From contig JBBPSI010000269.1 in NCBI GenBank assembly GCA_038093515.1, positions 1-31,378 of the forward strand: a stretch of 31,378 nucleotides of DNA, written 5' to 3'. Below, piece after piece: positions 8,698 to 19,958 of this stretch; the first letter of the stretch is position 1; every line of letters starts with the position of its first letter. A program made the translations under genes and the position numbers. The notes beneath the pieces were generated by a model. It saw only the letters and a program-made list of their open reading frames with translations, made no database searches and was not told the origin of the DNA. Source of the DNA: Butyriboletus loyo. Its lineage: Eukaryota > Basidiomycota > Agaricomycetes > Boletales > Boletaceae.

Positions 8698-9439
8698 ACG
8701 AGAACTTTGGGTACGGGACGAGCAAGTGCAAGCGCTCGGGCGTTGGTGAAGGATTAGAGGATGGTTGTATTTCGAATGGTGACTCGGATCGATATTTATG
8801 TTAGCTATGCGTATGCCTCGTCTTCTACGCTCAATCTGTTATGTATCTCCCAACTCTGCACAGCCATGTCTCGAGGGAGGTTCTTGACAGGCGCAGTTGA
8901 GTTTTGTGCTGCTACCCTTGCCTGACCTATACAAGGCTTTTGGACAGAGACCGACAACAACCAGAGAATGAATGGGTGAGCGGGATTACCGATCTGAGCG
9001 TCGACGTTTGGTTACCAATGTCGCAAGAGGGCTTGTTCATATAGGAGAACGGTTGATTCGCTGAATTAGGACCGAGCACATCGTCGCAAATCGTAGCGAG
9101 CCATTTGGAGAAGGATGGAATGCACGTTTACACCGAGCGGTATTGTGAGGGAACGCGAACTAGATAGATGGACGAGAAAGTCCTCTAGTCGAGTATATAT
9201 GTACCTAGATAGATGGGCAGATAAGTCCTACAGTACGAGTCAAGTAGCGGGTTATAGCTTACCTGCAGTCGAGTACATCATGTACGAGTTAAGAGGAAAG
9301 TAGCGAGGCAGCCCGCCGTGAGAATAGAGCAGTGTCCAAATAAGGAAATGTAACGATCACTTCGAATTCGGTGGCAGCAGAAACTTCACCACCAGCGGCT
9401 TTTTCCGAGGCAAGTTTGTTACAACCCGGACGATTTCCC
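8698..9439. other. Spacer downstream of copy 2
   Basis: The first 120 bases are the usual 3' flank of the DUF6533 unit (TATGCGTATGCCTCG block). The rest shows no convincing frame. A short tandem duplication is at 9160-9250. Confidence 0.5.
9160..9250 (+). repeat. Two tandem units of about 45 bp
   Basis: CTAGATAGATGGACGAGAAA (9160) and CTAGATAGATGGGCAGATAA (9205) start two adjacent diverged units, each followed by GTCCT and a GTA-rich stretch. Confidence 0.6.
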
Positions 9440-9575
9440 CACTCCTCGAGACCCCTCTACTTGCATGGATGGTCCGTATCGCGACGTACCAGAACAGCGA
9501 TGCGGCAGCATCGGCGACGTTGTATGCGCAACGACAGATCGCTGTGTGCAAGCTATACATTGTATCGCATCGATA
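9440..9575 (+). repeat. Module H fragment
   Basis: The CGCAACGACAGATC and CTATACATTGTATCGCATC blocks match 11580-11650 and 5176-5222. It lies directly before the truncated DUF6533 copy 3, suggesting a fusion by rearrangement. Confidence 0.4.
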
Positions 9576-9589
9576 CTCTGGTCTTTAGA

Positions 9590-10296
9590 CAGCAGTTTAA
9601 CTTCTCAATTTCTCCATTTGCAGTTTCTCGATTAGCAACATCTCACCCAAGCATGACACGTATGGTACAATCCCGCGATTCATTTTCGCTGCCATACTTT
9701 TGGTTCTCGCTGTCATCCAAACCCTGAGGCAGTCGGTTCGAATGTACAAAGCGACCAAGCAGTGGCAACCTAATCGCTACATACAACAATTCGTGAGCGA
9801 TGGGATTCTGTACTTCCTCGTGTACCTCTCGATTTCTGTCCCTCTCTTGCATTCATTCGTCACGATCACATTCTCACTCTCTGGTATTTGCAGAAAAACT
9901 AACCATTGAGATTATTTTCCCCTGGACTTCTAGGGTCGTCCTTTTCAACATCACCACTGTGCTCGGCAACGTGTCTACAGTAAACACTTTGCGGCGATCC
10001 TCCTGAATATGTTTTATTTGACGACTATATGCCTCGATTACATACCTCGATTCATCACGACCGTGAACTTCGTGGACGCTGGGAGGGGGTTGACACCGGA
10101 TTCAGGGTTGTCGCAACACATTGCCGGTGGGAGCGCCGCCATGTCTGCGATTGCATTTGTGCATGTCGTCCCGGATCAAGATCAGGATCAGGCCGTGGAA
10201 GCGGACGCGAACGAATCGGAGGAAATTCGACTCGAAACGTTGGAGGATGATACACGAATAGACATTGGAGGACGAACACCAGCGCTGGGGCATTGA
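9590..10296 (+). pseudogene. DUF6533-type membrane protein, copy 3 (5'-truncated pseudogene)
   Basis: Only the two last exons remain. The segment from about 9648 after a CAG acceptor gives Ile-Pro-Arg-Phe-Ile-Phe-Ala-Ala and YKATKQWQPNRYIQQF, with a possible readthrough to 9909. The final exon (about 9940-10296) has a stop in the expected frame near 10004 and a deletion of about 21 bp that removes most of the Val-Arg-Glu-Leu-Tyr-Asp motif, putting the next part out of frame. Everything coding for helices 1 to 4 is missing, so this is a dead copy. Its 3' flank runs into module G, as for copy 5. Confidence 0.75.
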
Positions 10297-10429
10297 TGAA
10301 TAGTGGTACCTCTGAATGCTCGAATATTTACTCCACCTATGCAAGTGCCTCGTCTTTTGAACTCAATGTATTGTTTATGAGATACCCTACCTGTCGGGAA
10401 TCGAAGAGCGAGTTTCAGACATGTTATTG

Positions 10430-11165
10430 GAGGGTACGCTTAGCTGTAACTGAAAGGAATGCCCAATGGAAGAGAAAAATAAATCTGCGACAGTTAGGCT
10501 ACACAACACTGCTTCAGGGCTTCATCGATGTCATGAGCCATGATACCATGGGTCTATTTCGAGTGTGATTGACTCCAATCCTCAGACCCGACACCTAGGC
10601 GATAAAGCGCTTCCCAGCCTAGGATGTAATAAACGATGATGCAAGAGGACATGTTCGTACACCCAAACGCTTGATAGCCCAGATGCGGCACCGAGCGCAG
10701 CGTCCCAAAGTTGAACCGGGCAAACGTTGAGCGGCAGGTTCTATGCGGAACTGTGCGAGTCCGTTGTAGATAGATTGGATCCATGCTTGGCCCCAGATGT
10801 TTTGGGTACCACGTCCGTATACGTTGGTGACGTGGTAATTTGTGTGGGGGGATTGGAGAGGAGGATCGTTGGCCAAGGAGGTATTGGGCTACTTATAGGA
10901 GATGAGCGCCGTCGCTGGTCGAGAACAAAATCCAGTGGTATGGCAATTGGAGGGAACTGGAACATTAGGCGCATAACCTGTCAATGATGACCATGACAAA
11001 ACACAGGTTCCTTTTACTTCCTGGATATGTGACCACATGGTACACAGAAGCTAGCAACGCGTGATACTCACGATCGGATACCAGGATACTAGGTGACGAG
11101 AGTGTTCGAAAGGCAAGGAAAACAGACCACGACTCGAGTTGAATCAAGGTTGTTTCCTTCTGTGA
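10430..11165 (-). pseudogene. Module G copy 1 (unidentified minus-strand gene, decayed)
   Basis: It matches 21990-22735. A start-like ATG is near 11163 (Met-Glu-Ile-Thr-Glu), a donor GTGAGTATCA near 11074 and an acceptor near 10985. Downstream it reads Asn-Val-Tyr-Gly-Arg-Gly and AWIQSIYNGLAQFR in one frame, which copy 2 reads only after a frame change; agreement of the two copies over the overlap supports minus-strand coding. A TGA at 10582-10584 replaces CGA of the other copy, and about 25 bp are deleted just after it. No known domain is certain. Confidence 0.45.
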
Positions 11166-11235
11166 TTTCCATCAGGTTGAGTTCGAGCATGGGGCCGATA
11201 CAAAACGCGAACGTTAATCCTTGAATGGTCTATTA

Positions 11236-11243
11236 TCACGTGA
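11236..11243. promoter_or_regulatory. E-box palindrome between modules G and F
   Basis: TCACGTGA lies in the context TATTATCACGTGAGTC. The minus-strand start of module G is about 75 bp to the left and the plus-strand start of module F about 70 bp to the right, so it could be a shared divergent promoter element. Confidence 0.5.
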
Positions 11244-11655
11244 GTCTATCATTGCGCCTTCCCGCTGACCAGTGACTCTGCTCGTCCTCCTTCTGCAGTG
11301 GGCGCACATGTCCGACGACATGTTCGCGCCTTTCCTCGCCGACACTTCAATCCTGTTTCCTCCCCCATTTGTCTGTTCCTAGGTCACCTGCGCGAAAAAG
11401 TTCGTCCGCGACCTAACCGTCTCCTCTGGCGTCTCGGTCATATTTGTGTGTTCCGGGCGGATGGGCCTGACGATACAGTTGACCGTTATCCAAGAACAAA
11501 CACTTTCTTGCTTTCACGCACGTTGGTTTTCAACATCGTTTTCATTCTAACCCCCTCATCTCACCGTGACATGCGCCTGTACGCGCAACGACAGATCCCC
11601 TCTTGTTCTTGTTGGCACTATGTACAATCTATGCATCCATCACATCGCATCCATG
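11244..11655 (+). repeat. Module F/H copy
   Basis: It starts Met-Ser-Asp-Asp-Met-Phe-Ala-Pro-Phe near 11310, then has a Val-Arg-Pro-Arg-Pro-Asn block and a Thr-Val-Asp-Arg-Tyr-Pro-Arg-Thr block near 11477. The H part carries Met-Arg-Leu-Tyr-Ala-Gln-Arg-Gln near 11572. It then leads into DUF6533 copy 6. Frames are inconsistent and the product is not recognised. Confidence 0.4.
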
Positions 11656-11801
11656 TGTGCGGAGGTCGTGAGGCGCACTGTGTCAGGAAACGAAATATAC
11701 GATTCGATGTGTGTGATCACGATATCCGAACATCCGGGGTTCAAACATCCATTCATTCCAGAGGTAAACCGTCACGTATTACTGCTTCTCTTGCACCTGC
11801 C

Positions 11802-12165
11802 ATGTCCTCCGACTTACAGTCTGCTTTGGAGTTGCTCCAGCTGAGTAACTATGTATCCCGCACTACGGTCGCGCATACCCTCAGTCGATGATTAATCTTA
11901 TAGACCAAGACATTCGTTACCGTCACTGCAGTTGTATATGATTATCGTGATGATGTTTATCCACACACCAGTGACCATTGCAATGCCTCCACTTCGGTCC
12001 TCACCTTCTCGAGAGAGGTACGTTATTGCGCCTTTCACATCTTATCTATTGATTGAAGATTGGTTATGTATGGGGAAGGAAGCGACGATTATAGAAGTAT
12101 GCCCATAACGGTGTCACAGCGCAAACCCTGGACCTGGGTCTCCACAATATTTATTCTGGTGGGCA
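11802..12165 (+). pseudogene. DUF6533-type membrane protein, copy 6 (5' fragment)
   Basis: It begins with a good exon 1 (MSSDLQSALELLQLSNY) and the GTATCC...ATAG intron. The intron 2 acceptor is CGG in place of CAG, and the exon 4 donor is GGAAGG in place of GTAAGG. The homology stops inside intron 5 at about 12165, right after the exon Arg-Lys-Pro-Trp-Thr-Trp-Val. Beyond that point the sequence soon becomes the inverted 3' flank of copy 4, so the two copies meet head to tail-end. Confidence 0.8.
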
Positions 12166-12482
12166 AGCACCCCGCCATTTTTTTCTTTCGGCTTACCATA
12201 TCACAGGTCCACGCATTAGTTGACTGACTTCCAATACGACCTTGCCTGACGCCCAATATTGATGTTCCAGACATTATTCACGTGCGATAAACTAGGAAGC
12301 GAATACGAGACGGAGAGTGCACTGGAAACGTATCCGAACAGTATGCACATTGAAGACGATGCATATGCATAGGTGCAATAGATATCTGATTCACCATCCA
12401 AAGTACCACCATTCCGATTCCCTACGATTTACAATTCCACCAGCGCTAGTGCTCGTCCCGGGGTTCTACCCAAAATTCTCGT

Positions 12483-14303
12483 TTAAACCTGACGCGTATT
12501 GTCAATGTTTCCCAACGGTTCGAGTCGAATCGGCTCTGATTCGTTTGCGTCCCCTTGCACGACCTGATCCTGTCCCAGGGTGACATCTGCGAATGCGATC
12601 GCAGACACGGCAGCATCTCCACCGGCAACGGGCTGCGACAACACACCGAATCCGGTGTCAATTCCCTCCCAGCGCCCACGAAGGTCACGGTCGTACAGCT
12701 CTCGCATGCTGATGATGAACCGCGGCATCATAGGGAACATGGTTACGCAAGACAGCAAGTCGAAGAAGAGCAGCCAAGCGCTGTTGTGTGATGACTCGAC
12801 GTTAAGTACATTAATCACATTGAAGAGCGTATTTCTGGTAGTTCAAAAGAAAGAAACTGAGTGGTTAGTTGTTGGGCAAGCACTCGAGAGTAGCATGTAT
12901 GGGGAAATGTAATCATGACGAACGAGAGCGTGTGGAAGAGCGAGACGCACACAAAGAAGTAAACGACTCCATCACTGACGAGCTGATGCATGTACCGATT
13001 AGGCTGCCACTGCTTGGTTGCTTTGTACATCTCGACCGACTGCTTGTAGGTTCGGATAACAGCGAGAACTACAAGCGTGGCACTGAGGATAAATCGCGGG
13101 ATTCTGAAATACATGAAAACGTTGGGTGGAGCGTTGACGATGGCATTGCAATACGAGAAATCGATAAGTTGAACAACTGTGACTGGAGCAAAGGGTGGAC
13201 GGTAGCGCAAGGTCACCTTCGTGAGACGTAGTGACACATCCCGCTCTGGACGTACCAGATTGGTAAGTGCTGGGATTGTCGTATATGCCTGTATAAACAG
13301 CGGCACAAATAACCTGTGGCACGTAGATGAACAGCAGGACCCAAAGAATCCATTTAGATCGATTCCACATTGCATACACCCGCAGGATCATAACCACTGT
13401 GATTGAAACCATAGTCGGAGGTCAGGAATCAGCGAAGGTGCGGTGACTTACAGTCAGCAGCATTAAAGAATATTTCGAACCCCCAGAGAAACACCATGAT
13501 TAGTATGGTGCCTTTGGAGTATTCATCTCTCATACAGACAGTGTTGTAGGTAATAAATGAATCTCCTTACATCTATGCAACTGTTATCGATACAGTTTTC
13601 AGTTGCAATTTAGATGCATACGTCTATACAGAAGGCCTTCAAATCAACGACAGACAAGGTGCAAAGCGGAAAAACTGACTCTCATGGGGCCAGGGAGAAA
13701 GGAACTACCAACTGCAAACATATCTGATCAGCTCAATCGACCTCCAATACAATTCTGAACATACAGAACGCATAAGAACTTGATCACGGATCAACCGTTA
13801 GCTATATTCACCATAGGAACAATCGACATACATAGCGGAACAAAGACCGAAATACCGAACCTACAGACCTGTGAATTCAAAATGTACAATGGTGTTCCCT
13901 GAAATTCCACACGCACCAGAACAAAAATTGTAGAGACCCAGGTCCAGGGTCTGCGCTGTAAGACTGTCAGGGACCTACCTCTCGCTCGATAATCGTTGGT
14001 TCCTTACCCATACATAGTCTACCTTTAAATATTGTCAGCGCACAGAAATGATGCACAGAGTGTAATAACATGCCTCTCTCGAAAGGGTGAGGACTACGGT
14101 GGTGGGATCGCAATGCTCACTTCAGCGTGAAAAGGATAGCATGTGCACAAGCATCACTCACAATAATCGTATACAATAGCAGTGACGATAACAACTGCGC
14201 TGGTCTATAAGATTAATCATTGACGGAAGGTATGAGCGAGCGCACGGGATACATAGTTATTGATCTGGATAAGCTCCAAAGCGGACTGCAGGTCAGAGGA
14301 CAT
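12483..14303 (-). CDS. DUF6533-type seven-helix membrane protein, copy 4
   Basis: This copy runs leftwards. Exon 1 is 14303-14253 (MSSDLQSALELIQINNY) with intact GTATCC and ATAG borders, the 14-nt microexon is 13778-13765, exon 9 is 13528-13452 and the last exon is 12834-12483, the same lengths as in copy 2. The largest exons give MILRVYAMWNRSKWILW, YKATKQWQPNRYMHQLV and MPRFIISMRELYDRDLRGRW, followed by an acidic tail. The frame stays open in every exon checked. The product would be a polytopic membrane protein of about 352 residues, of unknown function. As in copy 2, intron 3 starts with GC and the exon 8 to 9 junction is short by two bases. It is the best-preserved copy with copy 2. Confidence 0.75.
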
Positions 14304-14359
14304 GGCAAAGATCTAGGGGGAGGTTTTCCAGTGATTCAGTGATGACTTCCCCTGGTGGT

Positions 14360-14394
14360 TATATCACCTATCCGGTGTATTGACTATTTGCTTC
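14360..14394 (-). promoter_or_regulatory. Conserved upstream block of DUF6533 copy 4
   Basis: Read on the minus strand it has GAAGCAAATAGTCAATACA and CCGGATAGGTGATATA, ending 56 bp before the ATG at 14303. It matches the blocks of copies 2 and 5. Confidence 0.6.
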
Positions 14395-14460
14395 AAGACA
14401 AGTTTAGAACGACGAGCGATCTCGAAAGTTCAACAAACATGCGATACGCCCGGAACCGGA

Positions 14461-15350
14461 TGCAGGCAGGGTGACGACAGAACCTGAAACTTGAAGGCGG
14501 TGGAGGAGTATCTTCATTGCCGTACACAAAAAAAGCCTTCACGTATCAGTAGTACAGGTCAGTATACGGTAAAAGGTTTCGATCGTGATTCCCACTTAGG
14601 AGGGCCGATGATGACCATATTCTATTTACCCCCAGTGACTCGGACAAGTACTGAGAGAGCAGACCAATGCCCGAGACCAACATTGAATGTATTTCTATCA
14701 TTCGTTCATTTCGGGGCGCTACTACACATCAAACAGGCCTCAAGGGCCTCTTTCGTGGCTTACTTCGGCGCTCCTTCTACCCTCGCACTCAGCCGAACTT
14801 ACGAATGGCATCACAGTGGCTGCCTACTTCTGCCCATCATAAATACACATCGAATTCCAACCCGTTATTTATGTCCATCTTGACTTGAAGACGGAGCAAA
14901 TATTTCAGTGTAGAATCTGCCTCCCCGCCAATATTATCAAAATACTCACCCTCATCTGGAAGTGACGCCGGAAACCCCGGGTGTTTCCGCCAAAGCGATC
15001 GGAGCCGTGAAGTGTGTGATGGCCGCGTCTGGTGACCCTTATGCAGCTAGCGAGTACATTCCAGGGCCGGATAGCATGTACTGAACCTAGAACATCCATC
15101 CGAGTCCGCAAAGGTGCAATGTAACGTTGTCGCTCGACTAGGCCACCCAAGAGCTGTGACGGCCAGCGCAAAAGAAGGAAATTTCAGGGTCTTACTAAAA
15201 AAAAGGAAACGAGTGAAGCGCTTTTCAGAAAGCCGATCTGAGCGCAGTTACCAGTTTCACTCAGGGAGGCTGTCACGACTGTTCCAGTTCCAACATGGGA
15301 CCGAGAACTCGTCCAAGTCATCGGGACAAACTGCTACGTATCCTCTCCCG
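14461..15350 (-). repeat. Module E, copy 2 (inverted)
   Basis: The reverse complement matches 5270-6165. Point changes and small indels are frequent; several GT/AG-like borders of copy 1 are kept. Together with DUF6533 copy 4 it forms the right arm of the inverted duplication. Confidence 0.6.
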
Positions 15351-15554
15351 AGTCGCAATGCGTCGAAACATCTTCACCCTTCTCGTACGATCGCCCACGT
15401 GTGCTTTGCCATCAACCATCAAAACCTTGGGTGGGGTTCTCCTCTCCCACCTCCCTCTTCCCATCAGTCACCTCCTATATTTAGGGTACCAAGCAGTGAA
15501 CGCCCCCAAATACGTACGCCGTGGTTGCACTTATGAAATCCTCACCATTCTGAC

Positions 15555-15764
15555 TCAATGCGCACCGCGGCCACCCTCTTGTACCGCGGAGACGGCGCGA
15601 TTGAACGCACGCGCACTCTCCTCGCGCCGCACATAGTACACACCCTTCTCACCGAAGACGTCCTCGACTGCGCTCCCCATCCCCCCCAGCGACAGGGTCG
15701 GAGGCTGAGTCTGGGACGGAGTCCCGAACAACGTGCGGTCACAGGATCGGGCCTGACCTCGAAC
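15555..15764 (-). CDS. Putative terminal exon of an unidentified gene
   Basis: On the minus strand a frame of 69 codons plus TGA follows an acceptor-like TTTGCTTTACAG. It reads Leu-Ser-Leu-Gly-Gly-Met-Gly-Ser, then DVFGEKGVYYVRREES and Phe-Asn-Arg-Ala-Val-Ser-Ala-Val, ending Arg-Gly-Ala-His-stop. The composition is protein-like and GC-rich compared with its surroundings. No upstream exon could be joined with confidence and I do not recognise the family. It may be a remnant of an ordinary host gene left between repeats. Confidence 0.35.
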   Translation of the reverse strand, partial: VRGQARSCDRTLFGTPSQTQPPTLSLGGMGSAVEDVFGEKGVYYVRREESARAFNRAVSAVQEGGRGAH

Positions 15765-16270
15765 CTGTAAAGCAAACTCAACTGACGCGACCGGCGATCT
15801 CTGATTGTTCTGTCAGTGGACGTCAAGGAACGGGCACGAGGCGCTTTTTTGAATACGACGGGGGAGGATGAGAAGGGTGTCCTAAAAGAGAGAAAAGAAA
15901 TTCGTATTCGTACAGTTTAGCGGTCCCTGAATTTCCCAACGACATGGAATGAAAGTCATTGATTGTCAGAAATCTGAAAAATGATGGGCATTGCGCGCCA
16001 AAGCAGAGGCGCAACAGACCAGTGCAGGCGTGAAAAGCGGAATTTATGGACCTTCCAGCACACACTCAACTAGCGGTCGAAGGGTTAGAGATACACAGAT
16101 GCCCAGAATGATCTATGCCGCGTGCAGTCCCCGAAAGGTTGATTGAACCAATCTATGGGGTCAAACGCGCCAACAAATAGAAGAGACATTGTGTTACAAC
16201 AATACCTATGTTCTGCTTCCATTCGAACCATCTGCGTATACCCCGTCAGGGAAGGTAATGATACACGTGG
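15765..16270. other. Region without a recognisable gene
   Basis: No convincing frame or repeat partner was seen. It could hold introns of the unassigned minus-strand exon to its left. Confidence 0.4.
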
Positions 16271-16279
16271 GAACGCGGT

Positions 16280-16900
16280 GTCGAAGCAATGCGACTATAT
16301 AGATTGCACATAGTGCGAAAGAGGGAGATATGTCGTTGGTCATACAGTCAAATCGACACTGAAAGCCAACGAAAACGAGAAAATGGAAAAGGTAGGGAGT
16401 GGGCGGGACCTACTCACGTGTCCACTTCGATCTAATCTACCCACAATCCTCTGGCCAAGTCGGTGTTCATAGCCCTCCTCAGGCCTGACCCGCGCACCTT
16501 ACCTGAAAACACGAAATACGGTAGTGAGATCACCAGCGTACATATTAACCTCAGAAGCCATGCTATGGACGGCCACACGGCTGAGGGAACTCAGACGGAT
16601 AGATGAACAACGGGCGAGCAATGCCAGCGGGGAGAGAGGCTGCATTTTCCCAGCTTGGTCATCTATCAAAGAGGACCTTTGCGCGAGGGGGAGCGAGACC
16701 TGGATTCCCGATCCTGCCCCGCTTCCGCAGGTCAGGTAAACAGAAATTCATGCCTAACCCAAGTGCGAATGGAACGGGAAGTCGTTGTGAAGGGAAAAAC
16801 CCCGTCATCGAGGGCGCCGCAGAGAAATATATCGGTTTCTCGCGCAACAACCTACTGTTTCTTGAATAGCGATCGACCGTACCTGACAGGTCGTCCATTT
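16280..16900 (-). repeat. Module H/F copy, inverted
   Basis: On the minus strand it reads Gly-Thr-Val-Asp-Arg-Tyr-Ser-Arg-Asn near 16890, then Met-Ala-Ser-Glu-Val-Asn-Met-Tyr-Ala-Gly-Asp-Leu near 16562, followed by a GGTAAGG donor-like site, then the H block with CCAACGACATATCTCCCT near 16345. The order F then H equals that at 4.6-5.3 kb. The product is not recognised. Confidence 0.4.
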
Positions 16901-17100
16901 GCTCGATATAGAAATACCCAGGACGCCAGGCGGAGTCGTGGAGATGGTTGAGTCTTTTACAAACATGTACGCGCATGCGATTTGTAAACGGATAGATTAA
17001 GCGGGAAATAGACAGATGGGGAGGAAACGTGGATGTAAGGGTCAGCCGCTTGGAACGGCGTCGAGGATGTCCCATTCTAACTCGAAAGGGTCTCACCACC

Positions 17101-18040
17101 TCACGTCCTATCTGCTTTTGTGCGTATCACTCGTTTGTCTCCACTCTATATGCATCATCCTCGCTGGCTTGTGTACCTTGTGTTCCAGCTTTGTCCGATC
17201 ACAATATGCACTCTCAATCCCTCGGACATGGAACTGCGTCTTATTCCTGTTCGATGGCAATCATTTCCCGAAAGCAGCCCAAGTTAGGATGACCCTGCTC
17301 TCCAACTGTCCACGAGCGCCAAGAAGCTCCTCGTTACCGATGTCTACGCCCGTGGTACGAATATCGCCTGGGTGTAAGCACGGATCTCTACGAATGGCTC
17401 GCTCAGTTCCGCACGAAGCGCAGGGACTTACCGAGCGGAGTCGAGGAGAGGACAGCGGTCCGCATACGCACACATCATTATTCGAAATCTTTCCTACACT
17501 CTCCCTCAAATGGAGTGTGGTCTGCTGTAATGAAAAAGAGTGAATAAGAAAGAAGGGAATAAATACCTATCCAGCATCAAAACACAAAGGTTTCCCAATA
17601 AAATGAAGTTGTCGGTATGGCAATCTGATGCGTCCGATGCATCCCGAAAATGCAGCGCTCGAGCGGTGTCCATATATGGAATGTCGCGGCTCGGCTAATC
17701 TGTGCTTGTCCATTCTCTGCGTGCGGTCACCATCGATCGACTCCAGCACCGTCAGCATCGCATATCGCGCCTTGGGATCGTAACCAGACCATCTATGGAT
17801 CATATGCAACATACCCGGAAAATCCGATTCGCCCGATTCCGCTTCGACACGGCCGTATAACGTGGCGAGTCCATTTTCTCGTATTGACGTGGTGCATGTT
17901 TCTAGATTACGGCTTGAGCTTGCCACGTCGGCGCGGCGGGTTCACGGGTAAGGCAGGTCGTCTGGGACACCTGCTAGATGCTGTGGATGGTCCAGGTATG
18001 TTGCACTTTGTGCGCTCGCGCGGTCCATACTGACCCACTC
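17101..18040. other. Low-copy region with gene-like scraps
   Basis: At about 17318-17372 (+) the reading KKLLVTDVYARGTNIAW resembles motif V of DEAD-box RNA helicases, but it is isolated and soon meets a stop. At 17640-17926 on the minus strand a clean frame has Gly-Tyr-Asp-Pro-Lys-Ala-Arg-Tyr and Thr-Val-Leu-Glu-Ser-Ile-Asp; no family can be assigned. Neither is safe enough to call as a gene. Confidence 0.3.
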
Positions 18041-19600
18041 CACCAATAGCCAGCAGTCGCATTTCGACTTGTTTCGAGTCGCAGCACGCACCGCTCGTTG
18101 CACCATCCTGCCAGCACCATTTCCCATCCTATTCGGCACGGTCTCTAGCATTTCGGGCGCGTTCCGTCGCCCTCAATGTCTCCCTCGGTTTGACCATCTC
18201 GCCCAAAATCCCCTTTGGCCTTATATCTCGGCATAGCACGTCCAGGACGTCCAAGCGCTGGGTCCTCTCGCTTATGGGGCCTCCTGAACACCTGTGGGAA
18301 CTGTCCTGACCGTTTTCGCTACCTCCTGGACCTCCCAGCGAGATCTCGTTACCCAACTCGACTTGGTCACCCAAATCTACTCCTAATCCGGTATCTCGAT
18401 CCAGCGTGCTCGGGTCGTCAAAGCGCTCGTTCCCACACCTCTAGGACATTTTGGGAACATGTCCAAACTATTTGGCACACACGCTTCGCCGCCCGGATCG
18501 CCTGGCTCGTCTGGTGTCACCTCAGGTACGCTTTCTTCATCTAGCCGCCCTAACCATCTGCGCTTGCATTTCAATGGGTTGCGCAGGTTCTGCGGAATAT
18601 TCCTAGCGTCCTCGACACCTCCTGGTGCTCCCGTTACATTCAATTTGCAGCCAGTGGCTTGAGTGTTGCAGCTTGCACATTCTGTCCGCTTCCCCTTGAG
18701 CGCAACGCTCGAGGGTCCGTTCCGTCACCGCGCGGTGTTGTCGGGTGGTTCGGATGGTAGAGATGGGTCTGGTAAGACTTCAGGTATGACGCTAGACAAT
18801 ACCTCTGGCACCTGTCTATCTCTGCAAGTCCACCTGTTTCCCTCTCTATGTCTACTACCTCCAACCCCGAGCTGCGGGATCTCTCCCTGATTCCCACTTC
18901 CTCCACTACTCATCACCTCTTTGATACAGACCTGTCTGCTGTGTCGTTTCTACCTGTCACAGAATCTGACCTTTCCCATTCGGAACGCATATCCCAGATG
19001 GTGTCAAGCTCGATGTCTATCCCCTACATCTTTAACTGTAATGTATGTGGGGTTTACTATGTATCTGTCACATCCATTGAAGAATGATGACCATAGCATG
19101 TGAGTATATCAAAACGCAGTAACCGTAGCTCTGGTGATTCTTCAAGCTCTTCGGGGAGCATGCTGCATTCTCCACCACCAAAAAAACATGTCCCTGCAGA
19201 GACCTTCGTCTCCATTGACCGAGATGAGGCGATGCAACGCCTCACGTGCTCAATAACACAGTAGCAAATGAGTTCCTGGCCTTTACATAGCACATTCAAT
19301 ACCTCGCGACCAAGAAACTTACGTATATCTCTGACTAGTTCTCTGCCAATTTTTAGTGGTCATAGGTTTCGATGGTCATCACCCCACTTTGTACTTTTGT
19401 GCTTGCTATTCTCACATACCATGTACCTTAATCAACTTTTTGAGTCTTGCAAAATTTAAACATGGTGACTGGAGTCCTTACTTTGCGAATTGACAAATGG
19501 GGTATGCAGTCAGAGATATTCGAAGCACAGACCGAGCGCGGTTGTCCGCCTTTCCATAATACACAACGACATTGTTATCTGCGCGGAAATGAGAACGTTC
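18041..19600. other. Low-copy region, no assigned gene
   Basis: Open Ser/Thr/Pro-rich readings occur on the plus strand, with similar Ser-Gly-Val-Thr-Ser-Gly and Gly-Lys-Thr-Ser-Gly-Met stretches near 18515 and 18770. A frame of 79 codons runs 18848-19087. No known domain, no clear introns and no repeat partner inside the window were seen. Confidence 0.3.
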
Positions 19601-19611
19601 CGACTTGGAGT

Positions 19612-19800
19612 CCGACTGTTACGCATCGCCACCTCCCCCGCCGAATCTGTCTTGCCTTCGCGGGCGGTTCTCGGCGGCACGTTCAGATGGGGGTGAGTAC
19701 TTTGATGATATCGGCGGGAAGGCACTGTTGTTCTCGTCGTTGCCAAATGTTTTAGTTGCCAGGCTATTACCCCAGAGGAACCCCACGAAGGAATAATTGC
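19612..19800 (+). repeat. Module E, copy 3 (short)
   Basis: It matches about 5650-5830, including GGGTGAGTACTTTG, TGTTTTAGTTGCCAGG and CTATTACCCCA. It lies directly upstream of DUF6533 copy 5, the same order as in both other E copies. Confidence 0.55.
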
Positions 19801-19867
19801 TCCATCAAATCAAGATCCGAATCAACATGAATAATGGACCGACCACTCATTGTTCTAAATTTGGCTT

Positions 19868-19902
19868 GAAGCAAATATTCAATACACCGGATAGGTGATA
19901 TA
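19868..19902 (+). promoter_or_regulatory. Conserved upstream block of DUF6533 copy 5
   Basis: It has GAAGCAAATATTCAATACA and CCGGATAGGTGATATA, identical to copy 2, ending 56 bp before the ATG at 19959. Confidence 0.6.
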
Positions 19903-19958
19903 ACTGCCGGCGGAACTCATCACTAAAACTTCCCTCTGTTTGACTCTGAATCTTTGCT

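Noticed and set aside
17567..17926. A minus-strand frame with Tyr-Asp-Pro-Lys-Ala-Arg, reminiscent of a kinase C-lobe helix
   Set aside because: No catalytic loop, DFG or other kinase motif nearby; too weak to name.
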